Assembly: GCF_039536745.1 (NCBI RefSeq)
Contig: NZ_BAAAZE010000005.1
Span: 620,001 to 684,000, forward strand
From: Actimicrobium antarcticum
Lineage (GTDB): Bacteria > Pseudomonadota > Gammaproteobacteria > Burkholderiales > Burkholderiaceae_D
Reading direction: 5' to 3'
DNA length: 64,000 bases
Within the stretch, counting starts at the first letter, position 1, and every line of letters begins with the position of its first letter. Position numbers and translations under genes: made by a program. Below are positions 45,196 to 53,260 of this stretch, in pieces. The notes below the pieces were generated by a model. The model was given only the letters and a program-made list of their open reading frames with translations. It had not been told where the DNA came from and did no database searches.

Positions 45196-45746
45196 GTCAC
45201 GGCTTCGACATCGGGCCGGCGAAAGGACCGGCGGTGCCGGACAATCCGGTAGTGGCGAAACTGTCGCGCGCCCTCGATGCATTCAATCATGGCTTGCTGA
45301 TGTTCTCGATGGCGGCGCTGATCCTGACGGCGCTGGTGCTGACGTACTCGGTGGTGTCGCGCTATTTTTTCAAGCTGCCGACGGACTGGCAGGATGAGGC
45401 GTCGGTATTCATGCTGGTGGGCGTGACCTTCTTTTGCTGCGCCTATGTGCAGTCGCTGCGCGGCCATATCGGTATTGAGGCGCTGGCGCCGTTGCTGTCG
45501 CCGCGCGTCAATGCGGCACGCATGATGTTCGTGGATGTGTTGTCGCTGCTGTTCTGCCTGTTCTTTTCGTGGAAGTCATGGACGCTGTTCCATGAAGCCT
45601 TCGTCGAGGGGCAAACCACCAGTTCCACCTTTGCACCGCCGCTGTGGATTCCGTACGGAATGATGGCGTTCGGCATGAGTTTGCTGGTCTTGCAGATTGC
45701 TATGCAGGTGCTGGTGCGCGTCACCAATGATCGGAGTGCGCCATGA
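45192..45746 (+). CDS. TRAP transporter small permease (DctQ)
   Basis: A 184-residue inner-membrane protein with four helices and the DctQ pattern (VVSRYFFKLPTDWQDEASVFMLVGVTFF). ATG at 45192 (MSHGFDIGPAKG) is chosen: it overlaps the DctP stop as ATGA. The longer open frame upstream lies inside dctP. It bridges DctP docking and the large permease DctM. It overlaps the DctM start by 4 bp. Confidence 0.88.
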   Translation: MSHGFDIGPAKGPAVPDNPVVAKLSRALDAFNHGLLMFSMAALILTALVLTYSVVSRYFFKLPTDWQDEASVFMLVGVTFFCCAYVQSLRGHIGIEALAPLLSPRVNAARMMFVDVLSLLFCLFFSWKSWTLFHEAFVEGQTTSSTFAPPLWIPYGMMAFGMSLLVLQIAMQVLVRVTNDRSAP

Positions 45747-47092
45747 GCGAATTGACGATGGGCCTGATGTATGGCGCGGCCACGCTGGTAGTGATGTTTT
45801 CCGGGATGCCGATTGCGTTTGCACTGGGCGTGGTCGCAGTCTCGTTCATGTACTTTTTCATGCCGTCCTCGTCACTCGATACGGTGACGCAAAACGTCTA
45901 CGAAGAAATGGCGTCGATTACCTTGCTGTCGATTCCGCTGTTCATTCTGAAGGGGGCGGCCATCGGCAAGTCACCGGCCGGTAAAGATCTGTATTCGGCG
46001 ATTCATACGTGGATGCACAAGGTGCCCGGCGGTCTCGGAATTGCCAACGTGTTTGCCTGCGCCCTGTTTGCGGCCATGGCCGGTTCGTCGCCGGCAACCT
46101 GCTCGGCGATCGGTTCGGCCGGTATTCCGGAGATGCGCCGGCGCGGTTATTCACCCGGTTTTGCGGCCGGCATCATTGCGGCCGGTGGCACGCTGGGTAT
46201 CTTGTTGCCGCCATCGATCACGATGATCCTGTATGCGGTCGCTGCCGAGCAATCGCTGGGTCGCTTGTTCCTGGCCGGGATAGGTCCGGGCGTTTTGCTG
46301 GTGGGATTGTTTTCGGGCTATGCAGTCTATCGGGCTCGCAAGGAATACCGCATGGCGCATGCCGCTTTCCTGAACGACGGCACAACATCGGCGTATCTGG
46401 AAGTCGAGCATTTCACGCTGGCGCAAAAAGTCGAAATGCTGCCGCGCGTGTTGCCGTTCATCGTACTGTTGCTGGGCGTGATGATCGCGCTGTACGGTGG
46501 CTATGCCACGCCATCCGAAACCGCTGGTCTGGGTGCCTTGCTCGCACTGGTACTGATCGCGATTGTCTACGGTATCTGGAAGCCGCGTGACCTGACACCG
46601 ATCCTCAGTTCGACCATCAAAGAGTCCTCGATGCTGTTGCTGATCATCGGCATGTCGCTGCTGTATTCGTATGTGATGAGCTATCTGCACATCAGTCAGT
46701 CGGCGGCGCAATGGGTTGTTGCCATGGCCTTGTCGAAATGGGTATTGCTGGCCGTGATCCTGTTGATGGTGGTGGTGTTCGGCTTCTTCCTGCCGCCGGT
46801 ATCGATCATTCTGATGACCGCACCGATCATCCTGCCGCCACTGAAAGCGGCCGGTTTCGACCTGATCTGGTTTGGCGTGGTGATGACCGTGGTCATGGAG
46901 ATGGGGCTGATTCATCCGCCAGTCGGATTGAACATCTTCGTCATCAAGAACATCGCACCGGATATTCCGCTGAAGGATGTGATCTGGGGCGTGATGCCGT
47001 TTGTCGGGTTGATGTTCGTTGCCGTGATCCTGCTGTGCATTTTCCCGGGCATCGCCACCAGCCTGCCAGAGATGTTGATGGGAGCTAAATAA
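45743..47092 (+). CDS. TRAP transporter large permease (DctM)
   Basis: A 449-residue inner-membrane protein with about twelve helices. DctM marks are PIAFALGVVAVSF near the start, FAAMAGSSPATCSAIGSAGIPEM with the AIG-containing loop, GIIAAGGTLGILLPPSI, and GLIHPPVGLNIFVIKNI. It couples Na+ inflow to uptake of the DctP-bound organic acid, here presumably malonate. The stop directly abuts the mdcA ATG, so transport and decarboxylation are tightly co-expressed. Confidence 0.92.
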   Translation: MSELTMGLMYGAATLVVMFSGMPIAFALGVVAVSFMYFFMPSSSLDTVTQNVYEEMASITLLSIPLFILKGAAIGKSPAGKDLYSAIHTWMHKVPGGLGIANVFACALFAAMAGSSPATCSAIGSAGIPEMRRRGYSPGFAAGIIAAGGTLGILLPPSITMILYAVAAEQSLGRLFLAGIGPGVLLVGLFSGYAVYRARKEYRMAHAAFLNDGTTSAYLEVEHFTLAQKVEMLPRVLPFIVLLLGVMIALYGGYATPSETAGLGALLALVLIAIVYGIWKPRDLTPILSSTIKESSMLLLIIGMSLLYSYVMSYLHISQSAAQWVVAMALSKWVLLAVILLMVVVFGFFLPPVSIILMTAPIILPPLKAAGFDLIWFGVVMTVVMEMGLIHPPVGLNIFVIKNIAPDIPLKDVIWGVMPFVGLMFVAVILLCIFPGIATSLPEMLMGAK

Positions 47093-48760
47093 ATGAACGC
47101 ACCGGAGCGCATCTGGAATCACCAGCAGCGCAACCGGGCGGCGCGCCTTGAGCGTGTCCGCCTGCAACTCGGCGCTGACCTGACCGGCAAGATCCTGCCG
47201 GCGGCTCGTGCCGGGGACCTGCTGCATGCGGTACTGGAATGCGGCGACCGCGTTTGCCTGGAAGGGAACAACCAGAAGCAGGCCGATTTCCTGGGCAAGA
47301 CGCTGGCTGCGCTCGATCCATTGCGCATCAATCAATTGCACATGCTGCAATCGGTGCTGGCGTTGCCGGAGCATCTGGATGTGTTTGAAAACGGCATTGC
47401 CTCGAAGCTGGATTTCTCGTTTTCGGGCCCGCAGGCGGCAAGACTGGCGCGACTCGTCAGCAGCCGCAAGATCGACATCGGTGCCATCCACACCTATCTG
47501 GAATTGTTCGGTCGCTACTTCGTCGACCTGACGCCGCGCGTCTCGCTGATCGCGGCGGAAGCGGCGGACCGGCACGGCAATCTGTACACCGGCCCGAACA
47601 CCGAAGACACCCCGGCCATCGTCGAGGCGACTGCCTTCAAGAGCGGCATCGTCATCGTGCAGGTGAATCGCATCATGGACGTGCTGCCACGGGTGGATAT
47701 CCCGGCGGACTGGGTTGATTACGTCATCGAAGCACCGACGCCGTATTACATCGAGCCGCTGTTCACGCGTGACCCGGCACTGATTTCCGAAATCCAGGTG
47801 CTGATGGCGATGATGGCCATCAAGGGCATCTACGCCGAATATCAGGTCGAACGCCTGAATCATGGCATCGGCTTTGACACCGCCGCCATCGAACTGCTGT
47901 TGCCAACCTATGCCGCCTCGCTCGGCCTGCGCGGCAAGATCGCCCGGCACTGGGCCCTCAATCCGCATCCGGCCCTGATCCCGGCGATCGAGGCCGGCTT
48001 CGTCGAGTCGGTCCATTCGTTTGGTTCCGAACTCGGCATGGAGCCGTACATCAGTGCGCGGCCGGACGTGTTCTTTGTCGGACCGGACGGCAGCATGCGC
48101 AGCAACCGTGCGCTGTGCCAGGCTGCCGGTCACTATGCCTGCGACATGTTCATTGGCTCGACTTTGCAGATCGATTTGCAGGGCAATTCGTCGACCGCCA
48201 CGCTGGGTCGCATCGCCGGTTTTGGCGGTGCGCCGAACATGGGGGCCGATGCCCGTGGCCGTCGCCATGCCAGCCCGGCGTGGCTCAAAGCCGGACGCCA
48301 GGCAGGTGAAGGTCGCAACCGGATGCCGCGGGGACAGAAGCTGGTGGTGCAAATCGTTGAGACCTTCCGCGAACACATGCAACCGGCGTTCGTCGAGAAA
48401 CTCGATGCGTGGGAACTGGCCGAACAGGCCGGCATGGCGCTGCCGCCGGTGATGATTTACGGCGACGACGTGACCCATATCCTGACCGAGGAAGGCATCG
48501 CCAACCTGCTGCTGTGCCGCACCGATGAAGAACGCGAGCAAGCCATCCGTGGCGTGGCGGGCTACACGCCGGTCGGCATGGCGCGTGATCATCGGATGGT
48601 CGAGAACCTGCGCGATCGCGGCATCGTGCAGCGACCTGAAGACCTGGGTATCGACAAGCGCCTGGCCACGCGCGATCTGCTGGCAGCGAAAAACATGAAA
48701 GACCTGGTGCGGGCGTCCGGTGGCTTGTACATGCCGCCGGAACGCTTCCGCAACTGGTGA
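47093..48760 (+). CDS. mdcA: Malonate decarboxylase subunit alpha
   Basis: A 555-residue MdcA, an acetyl-S-ACP:malonate ACP transferase that swaps malonyl for acetyl on the carrier subunit. Family features include MNAPERIWNHQQRNRAARL, VCLEGNNQKQADFLGKTLA and FGGAPNMGADARGRRHASPAW, with the length as usual. It begins immediately after dctM, with GGAG about 12 nt before the ATG. The next gene mdcC follows after 53 bp containing an imperfect repeat (GCTGGTGACTTG, then GCTGGTGAATTG). It acts in the cytoplasm as part of a biotin-independent complex. Confidence 0.95.
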   Translation: MNAPERIWNHQQRNRAARLERVRLQLGADLTGKILPAARAGDLLHAVLECGDRVCLEGNNQKQADFLGKTLAALDPLRINQLHMLQSVLALPEHLDVFENGIASKLDFSFSGPQAARLARLVSSRKIDIGAIHTYLELFGRYFVDLTPRVSLIAAEAADRHGNLYTGPNTEDTPAIVEATAFKSGIVIVQVNRIMDVLPRVDIPADWVDYVIEAPTPYYIEPLFTRDPALISEIQVLMAMMAIKGIYAEYQVERLNHGIGFDTAAIELLLPTYAASLGLRGKIARHWALNPHPALIPAIEAGFVESVHSFGSELGMEPYISARPDVFFVGPDGSMRSNRALCQAAGHYACDMFIGSTLQIDLQGNSSTATLGRIAGFGGAPNMGADARGRRHASPAWLKAGRQAGEGRNRMPRGQKLVVQIVETFREHMQPAFVEKLDAWELAEQAGMALPPVMIYGDDVTHILTEEGIANLLLCRTDEEREQAIRGVAGYTPVGMARDHRMVENLRDRGIVQRPEDLGIDKRLATRDLLAAKNMKDLVRASGGLYMPPERFRNW

Positions 48761-48813
48761 TTTAAAGCTGGTGACTTGACGCTGGTGAATTGAAACGGGT
48801 AACGGAGAACACC

Positions 48814-49128
48814 ATGGAAAACCTGCACTATCGATTCGAAGGCGGCCACTCGCGCGGCAGCCGTCAAGGCTTGCTGGTCGGCGTGGTCAGTTCGGGCAAT
48901 CTGGAAGTGCTGATCGAGGCGGCCAGCCTGAACGGTGCTTGTGAAATCGCGGTCCAGACCGCTGCCCGTGGTTTCGGCACGATCTGGCAAGCGGTGATGC
49001 AGGATTTTCATGCACGCTGGCAGCTGGCGGATATCCGGATTTCCATCAATGACATGGGCGCGACGCCCGCCGTCGTCAGTCTGCGCATGGACCAGGCAGT
49101 CGAGTCGATGCTGGGAGCGCAGGCATGA
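48814..49128 (+). CDS. mdcC: Malonate decarboxylase acyl carrier protein (delta subunit)
   Basis: A 104-residue MdcC. The segment VGVVSSGNLEVLIE contains the serine that carries 2'-(5''-phosphoribosyl)-3'-dephospho-CoA in this family. The remainder (ARGFGTIWQAVMQDF, INDMGATPAVVSLRMDQA) is also characteristic. ATG at 48814 is used, preceded by CGGAGAAC; an ATG 24 nt upstream gives an unlikely MKRVTENT extension. It overlaps mdcD by 4 bp. The prosthetic group is supplied by MdcB and MdcG encoded downstream. Confidence 0.93.
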   Translation: MENLHYRFEGGHSRGSRQGLLVGVVSSGNLEVLIEAASLNGACEIAVQTAARGFGTIWQAVMQDFHARWQLADIRISINDMGATPAVVSLRMDQAVESMLGAQA

Positions 49129-50024
49129 CGCACAGCTATCTCGAAGCCAACGCCCGCGAGCGTCTTGCACTGTTGTTCGGACCGGATAATTTTGAAGAGT
49201 GGTTGCCACCATCGGCGCGCATCGTCAGTCCGCATCTGGCGCAATTGGATGCGCCGCGTGCGTTCGATGACGGTGTGGTGATCGGGCACGGCGCGCTGGA
49301 CGGCAAGCGGATTTTTGCTGCTGCGCAGGAAGGCGGTTTCATGGGCGGCGCAGTTGGTGAAGTGCATGGCGCAAAACTGGTCGGCCTGTTGCGTCGGGCC
49401 ATCGTCGACCAACCGGAAGCCGTGTTGCTGTTGCTGGAAACCGGCGGCGTGCGACTGCATGAAGCCAATGCCGGATTGATTGCCGTGTCTGAAGTCATGC
49501 GTGCGCTGCTCGATGTGCGCGCTGCCGGGATTCCGGTGGTGGTGCTGATCGGCGGCTCGAACGGTTGTTTTGGCGGCATGGGCATCGTCGCCCGTTGCGC
49601 CAATGCGATTGCCATGTCCGAGCAGGGCAGGTTGGCGATGTCGGGTCCGGAAGTGATCGAAACGGCTAGCGGCGTCGAGGAATTCGACTCACGCGACCGG
49701 GCGCTGGTATGGCGCACCACCGGCGGCAAGCATCGCTATTTGCTGGGCGATTGCGACCGGCTGGTCGACGACAGCATCGGGGAATTCCGACGCACCGCGC
49801 TGGAACTGATCGCTGCGGCGCACCAGGTCGAGATCCCGCTGACGCTGGCGGCACTCGACGCCGAACAACAGATGCTGCAGGACCGGCTCGATCAGTTCGG
49901 GACTGCCAGCGAACCGATGGAGATCTGGCGCCAGCTTGGCATCGTCGATCCGCAAGGTATCGCGATGCTGGAAGCGGACCAATTCATGGCGCTGGTCGCC
50001 GCCACGTCGGCAAGGAGTCATTGA
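49125..50024 (+). CDS. mdcD: Malonate decarboxylase subunit beta
   Basis: A 299-residue carboxyltransferase-fold protein. Features include SYLEANARERLALLFGPDNFEEW, a glycine-rich oxyanion region EGGFMGGAVGEVHGAKL and the segment LLLETGGVRLHEANAGL. With MdcE it decarboxylates malonyl-S-ACP to acetyl-S-ACP. The stop and the mdcE start share one base (TGATG), so translation is coupled. Codon use matches the rest of the operon. Confidence 0.94.
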   Translation: MTHSYLEANARERLALLFGPDNFEEWLPPSARIVSPHLAQLDAPRAFDDGVVIGHGALDGKRIFAAAQEGGFMGGAVGEVHGAKLVGLLRRAIVDQPEAVLLLLETGGVRLHEANAGLIAVSEVMRALLDVRAAGIPVVVLIGGSNGCFGGMGIVARCANAIAMSEQGRLAMSGPEVIETASGVEEFDSRDRALVWRTTGGKHRYLLGDCDRLVDDSIGEFRRTALELIAAAHQVEIPLTLAALDAEQQMLQDRLDQFGTASEPMEIWRQLGIVDPQGIAMLEADQFMALVAATSARSH

Positions 50025-50740
50025 TGGATTGGCAAACACTGGCGCAGCAGCTTTTTCCGCTGGGTCATCAGATTACCGAGACGGATGCGTTCCTGTCCGG
50101 CAGCGCGACCGTTGGCGCAACCACGGTGGCCGTCATTGGCACTACCAACCACACGCCGATCGGGGTTGAAATCGCGCTGGCGCAAGCCCGCGCCGTGCTG
50201 GTCACGGTGCGTGATTTTCCGCAGCGACCGATCCTGATTCTGGTCGATACGCAAGGCCAGCGCCTGCGTCATCGCGACGAGATGCTGGGCATTAACAGCT
50301 ACATGGCTCACCTCGGCAAATGCATCGCACTGGCACGCCAGTCGGGCCACCGCGTGATTGCGCTGGTGTATGACCAGGCGCTCTCGGGTGGTTTCATTAC
50401 CAGCGGTTTGATGGCCGATGCCTGTTATGCCTTGCCTGCAGCAACCATCCGCGTGATGGGCTTGCCGGCAATGGCCCGCATCACCAAAGTGCCGGAAGAA
50501 CGCCTGATCGCATTGGCGAAAGACAACCCGGTTTTTGCTCCCGGCCCGGAAAATTATGTGCGGATGGGCGGCGTGCAGGCGATCTGGGACGGCGATTTGG
50601 CCACCAGCCTGATCACCGCCCTGGCCGATGCCGATCCGCTCGATCGTCGCAGCGCGCTCGGGTTGGAACGCGGTGGTCGCAAGATGGCGCTGCCGGTGTC
50701 GCAACGGGTCATGAATGACGGTGATGCCGGCCAGGCATAG
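50024..50740 (+). CDS. mdcE: Malonate decarboxylase subunit gamma
   Basis: A 238-residue partner of MdcD with the crotonase/carboxyltransferase fold. It starts MDWQTLAQQLFPLGHQITE and contains RPILILVDTQGQRLRHRDEMLGIN and the ALSGGFITSGLMADACYALP block. The open frame extends 105 codons upstream within mdcD, but ATG at 50024 overlapping the mdcD stop is clearly the start. Together MdcD-MdcE release CO2 from the malonyl thioester without biotin. It overlaps mdcG by 26 bp. Confidence 0.93.
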   Translation: MDWQTLAQQLFPLGHQITETDAFLSGSATVGATTVAVIGTTNHTPIGVEIALAQARAVLVTVRDFPQRPILILVDTQGQRLRHRDEMLGINSYMAHLGKCIALARQSGHRVIALVYDQALSGGFITSGLMADACYALPAATIRVMGLPAMARITKVPEERLIALAKDNPVFAPGPENYVRMGGVQAIWDGDLATSLITALADADPLDRRSALGLERGGRKMALPVSQRVMNDGDAGQA

Positions 50741-51413
50741 CCTGCTGTGGTTATCGGCTGCTGGCTGGGCCGACGCGCGCAGGCAGGTGCCGGCGTTGCA
50801 CCATGCGCAGGTCGATCGCTGGGGGTCGTCGGACTGGCCGCTGATCGTGCGGCGTCAGGAAGCGGATTGTCCGGCTGGAACCCTCTGCGCCGGACTCGCC
50901 TTACCGCCTGATCCGGTGACGGCCACCAAGCATCGTTTGCCGCTGCGTGTTGCTGGCACGACAGTCACGCGGGTGCAGACACCAGTTGCCTTGTCGCTGG
51001 TGGGCGAGGTGGTGCCTGCTCACTGGCGGCCATCGCTGGATCGTTTGCAATCCGATGCGCTGGCATGTGGCTTGTCGTTGCAGGTGTTCGGCTCGGCGGC
51101 CTTGCAGGCGATCACTGGCTTGCCGTATCTGCGTGCCACTTCCGATCTGGATGTGCTGGTGCAACCGGCCACGCCTGCGCAGCTTGACGACGCATTGGCG
51201 CTGCTGGTCCGGTACAGTGCCGTGCTGCCGCTCGATGGCGAAATCGTCTTTCCATCAGGAGATGCCGTGTCATGGAAAGAGTGGCGCAACGCGGCGCAGC
51301 AATCGGTGCAATCCCGTGTTCTGGTCAAGCGTACTGATGGTGTCGCGCTGGTACGCATGGATGTGCTGCTGGCGACCCTGGTGCACGCAATGAGTCCGTC
51401 GTGTCCGCGCTAG
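50715..51413 (+). CDS. mdcG: Malonate decarboxylase holo-ACP synthase (phosphoribosyl-dephospho-CoA transferase)
   Basis: A 232-residue nucleotidyltransferase-like protein. It attaches the phosphoribosyl-dephospho-CoA group to MdcC. The catalytic acidic pair is in ATSDLDVLVQP, preceded by the GSAALQAITG helix. Two ATG codons (MTVMPARH) lie 9 nt apart; either may be used. It overlaps mdcE by 26 bp and mdcB by 13 bp. Confidence 0.88.
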   Translation: MTVMPARHSLLWLSAAGWADARRQVPALHHAQVDRWGSSDWPLIVRRQEADCPAGTLCAGLALPPDPVTATKHRLPLRVAGTTVTRVQTPVALSLVGEVVPAHWRPSLDRLQSDALACGLSLQVFGSAALQAITGLPYLRATSDLDVLVQPATPAQLDDALALLVRYSAVLPLDGEIVFPSGDAVSWKEWRNAAQQSVQSRVLVKRTDGVALVRMDVLLATLVHAMSPSCPR

Positions 51414-52267
51414 CGAAGCAGTCGGTCCTGCTGCGGCATGCGATGTGCGACTGGATCGCCCATCTGGCCGTCCGCAGCCTGCATCAGGAACTTGTGCTGC
51501 ATCCGAAGCCCGGTCTGGTGACGCCATTCAGTAACGGCAGCCATCGCGACATGACTGCGCAGACGTTCATGCGCAGCCTGTTCGCGTTGCGGCATTATTT
51601 TAAAAAAATCACCCGTGCCGGCGCCGATGGTGCCGGTTTCGACGCGCTGCGTGAACTGGGCATCGCTGCCGAACAGCAGATGCTGGTCGCCACGCGCGGT
51701 GTCAACACGCATCGCGGTGCGATCTTTGCGATCGGCATGTTGTGTGCGGCGCTGGGTGCACTGGCCGTGCGCCAGCAACCACTCGACCAGGCGATGTTGC
51801 GGCGCGTCCTGCTGCAGCTCTGGGGCGCGGACTTGCAGCGGCATGGAATGCCTGCGCATGAGGCATCGAACGCGCCGCAGATTCACGCCGTGCGCGGCGC
51901 GCGCGCAGAGGCGATGCTGGGCTTCCCATCGGTTTTCGAGATCGGTTTGCCGCAACTGACCGCGACGCTGGCGGCCGGACGCGGTTGGCATGCTGCCTGC
52001 GTCGATACCTTGTTTGCGCTGATTGCCCGCATCAACGACACCAATGTGCTGCATCGCGGTGGCCTCGACGGCGCTGCGATGGCACGTGCACTGGCCCGCA
52101 AGTTCATGCAAGAGGGTGGTACCGGCACATCGGATTGGCAAGCCCGCGCCGCCGACTGTAACGATCAGTTCGTGGCGATGAATTTGTCGCCGGGTGGCGC
52201 TGCCGATTTGCTGGCAGCGACGTGCCTGGTCTATTACGCAGCGCATCCGCAGGGCCATCGGCCATGA
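51401..52267 (+). CDS. mdcB: Triphosphoribosyl-dephospho-CoA synthase
   Basis: A 288-residue CitG/MdcB-type enzyme that makes the prosthetic-group precursor from ATP and dephospho-CoA. Family motifs are LHPKPGLVTPFSNGSHRDM, GVNTHRGAIFAIGML and DTNVLHRGGLDG. The GTG start at 51401 lies inside mdcG; no ATG is better placed. The stop overlaps the mdcH start by 4 bp. Confidence 0.9.
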   Translation: MSALAKQSVLLRHAMCDWIAHLAVRSLHQELVLHPKPGLVTPFSNGSHRDMTAQTFMRSLFALRHYFKKITRAGADGAGFDALRELGIAAEQQMLVATRGVNTHRGAIFAIGMLCAALGALAVRQQPLDQAMLRRVLLQLWGADLQRHGMPAHEASNAPQIHAVRGARAEAMLGFPSVFEIGLPQLTATLAAGRGWHAACVDTLFALIARINDTNVLHRGGLDGAAMARALARKFMQEGGTGTSDWQARAADCNDQFVAMNLSPGGAADLLAATCLVYYAAHPQGHRP

Positions 52268-53163
52268 GCCGGCGCTACGCCATTCTTTGTCCGGGGCAAG
52301 GTGGCCAGCATCCGGCCATGTTTGTGATGAGCGACGGCGCGACCGATCTGCCGCTGCCTGCAGACCTGGCGCAGATACTGCACGATCCGGTGCGCCTGTT
52401 TTCAAATCGGCTGGCGCAGCCGCTGGTGGTGGCCGCGGGTTTGTCCCGATGGGAAGCGATCCGCAGCCTGATTCCGGCACCGGACCTGATAGCCGGCTAC
52501 AGCGTCGGTGAACTCACCGCGTATGGCGTGGCCGGCGCGCTGCCTTCAGCGTCGCTGGTCGCACTGGCCGCCGAACGCGCCATGTTGATGGATGCCTGCG
52601 TCGATCCGCATGCACCGCATCGGATGCTGGCCATCAGCGGGCTCATGCGGCACAGTCTTGCTCCGATGTTGCTGGCCCATCACCTGTTTGTGGCGATCGA
52701 CAACGGCGCCGACCGGCTGGTAGTCGGCGGACTGGCCAGCCGGTCTGGCGATATCGAGAGTACTGTGATGGTATTGGGTGGAACCTGCCAGCGCTTGCCG
52801 GTGGCGGTGGCCTCGCACACCCCGCTGATGCTGGGGGCCGCGACCGGGTTTGCGGCAGCGCTGGCAGCGCAACCGTGGCGCACGGCCAGCGTGCCGGTGT
52901 TGAGCGGCATTGGTGCGGCCAAAGTCACTGATGTGGCGATGGCGCAGACCACGCTGGTGGCACAGTTGTCGCAGACCATACTCTGGCAGGACTGCCTTGA
53001 TGCCTGTGTCGAAAACGGCATTGGCGTGACGCTCGAACTTGGCCCGGGTGATGCGTTGTCGCGGATGATGCGGGCGCGCCATCCGCAAGTGGAAAGCCGT
53101 TCGATCGACAGTTTTCGCAGCATTGACGGTGCGGCAAGCTGGCTAAAACGACAGATTGCCTGA
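52264..53163 (+). CDS. mdcH: Malonyl-CoA:ACP transacylase of malonate decarboxylase
   Basis: A 300-residue acyltransferase. It has LCPGQGGQHPAMF near the start, nucleophile loop GYSVGEL with Ser80, and the histidine in SHTPLM. It loads a malonyl group onto MdcC to start the cycle. ATG at 52264 overlaps the mdcB stop; a longer upstream frame lies in mdcB. It is the last gene of the operon; 97 bp separate it from kup and no clear terminator is seen there. Confidence 0.9.
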   Translation: MSRRYAILCPGQGGQHPAMFVMSDGATDLPLPADLAQILHDPVRLFSNRLAQPLVVAAGLSRWEAIRSLIPAPDLIAGYSVGELTAYGVAGALPSASLVALAAERAMLMDACVDPHAPHRMLAISGLMRHSLAPMLLAHHLFVAIDNGADRLVVGGLASRSGDIESTVMVLGGTCQRLPVAVASHTPLMLGAATGFAAALAAQPWRTASVPVLSGIGAAKVTDVAMAQTTLVAQLSQTILWQDCLDACVENGIGVTLELGPGDALSRMMRARHPQVESRSIDSFRSIDGAASWLKRQIA

Positions 53164-53260
53164 GTCGTCCAGATTCTTTGCCGAACAGTGCTACGATTCG
53201 TGTCCGCCGTGCCCGATAGCCGTTCGTGCACAACGCAACTGACTTTCGATTGACCTCCCA

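Noticed and set aside
46151..48592. An 813-codon open frame antisense to dctM and mdcA
   Set aside because: The plus-strand genes have full family motifs. The antisense frame is a Gln/His/Arg-rich shadow.
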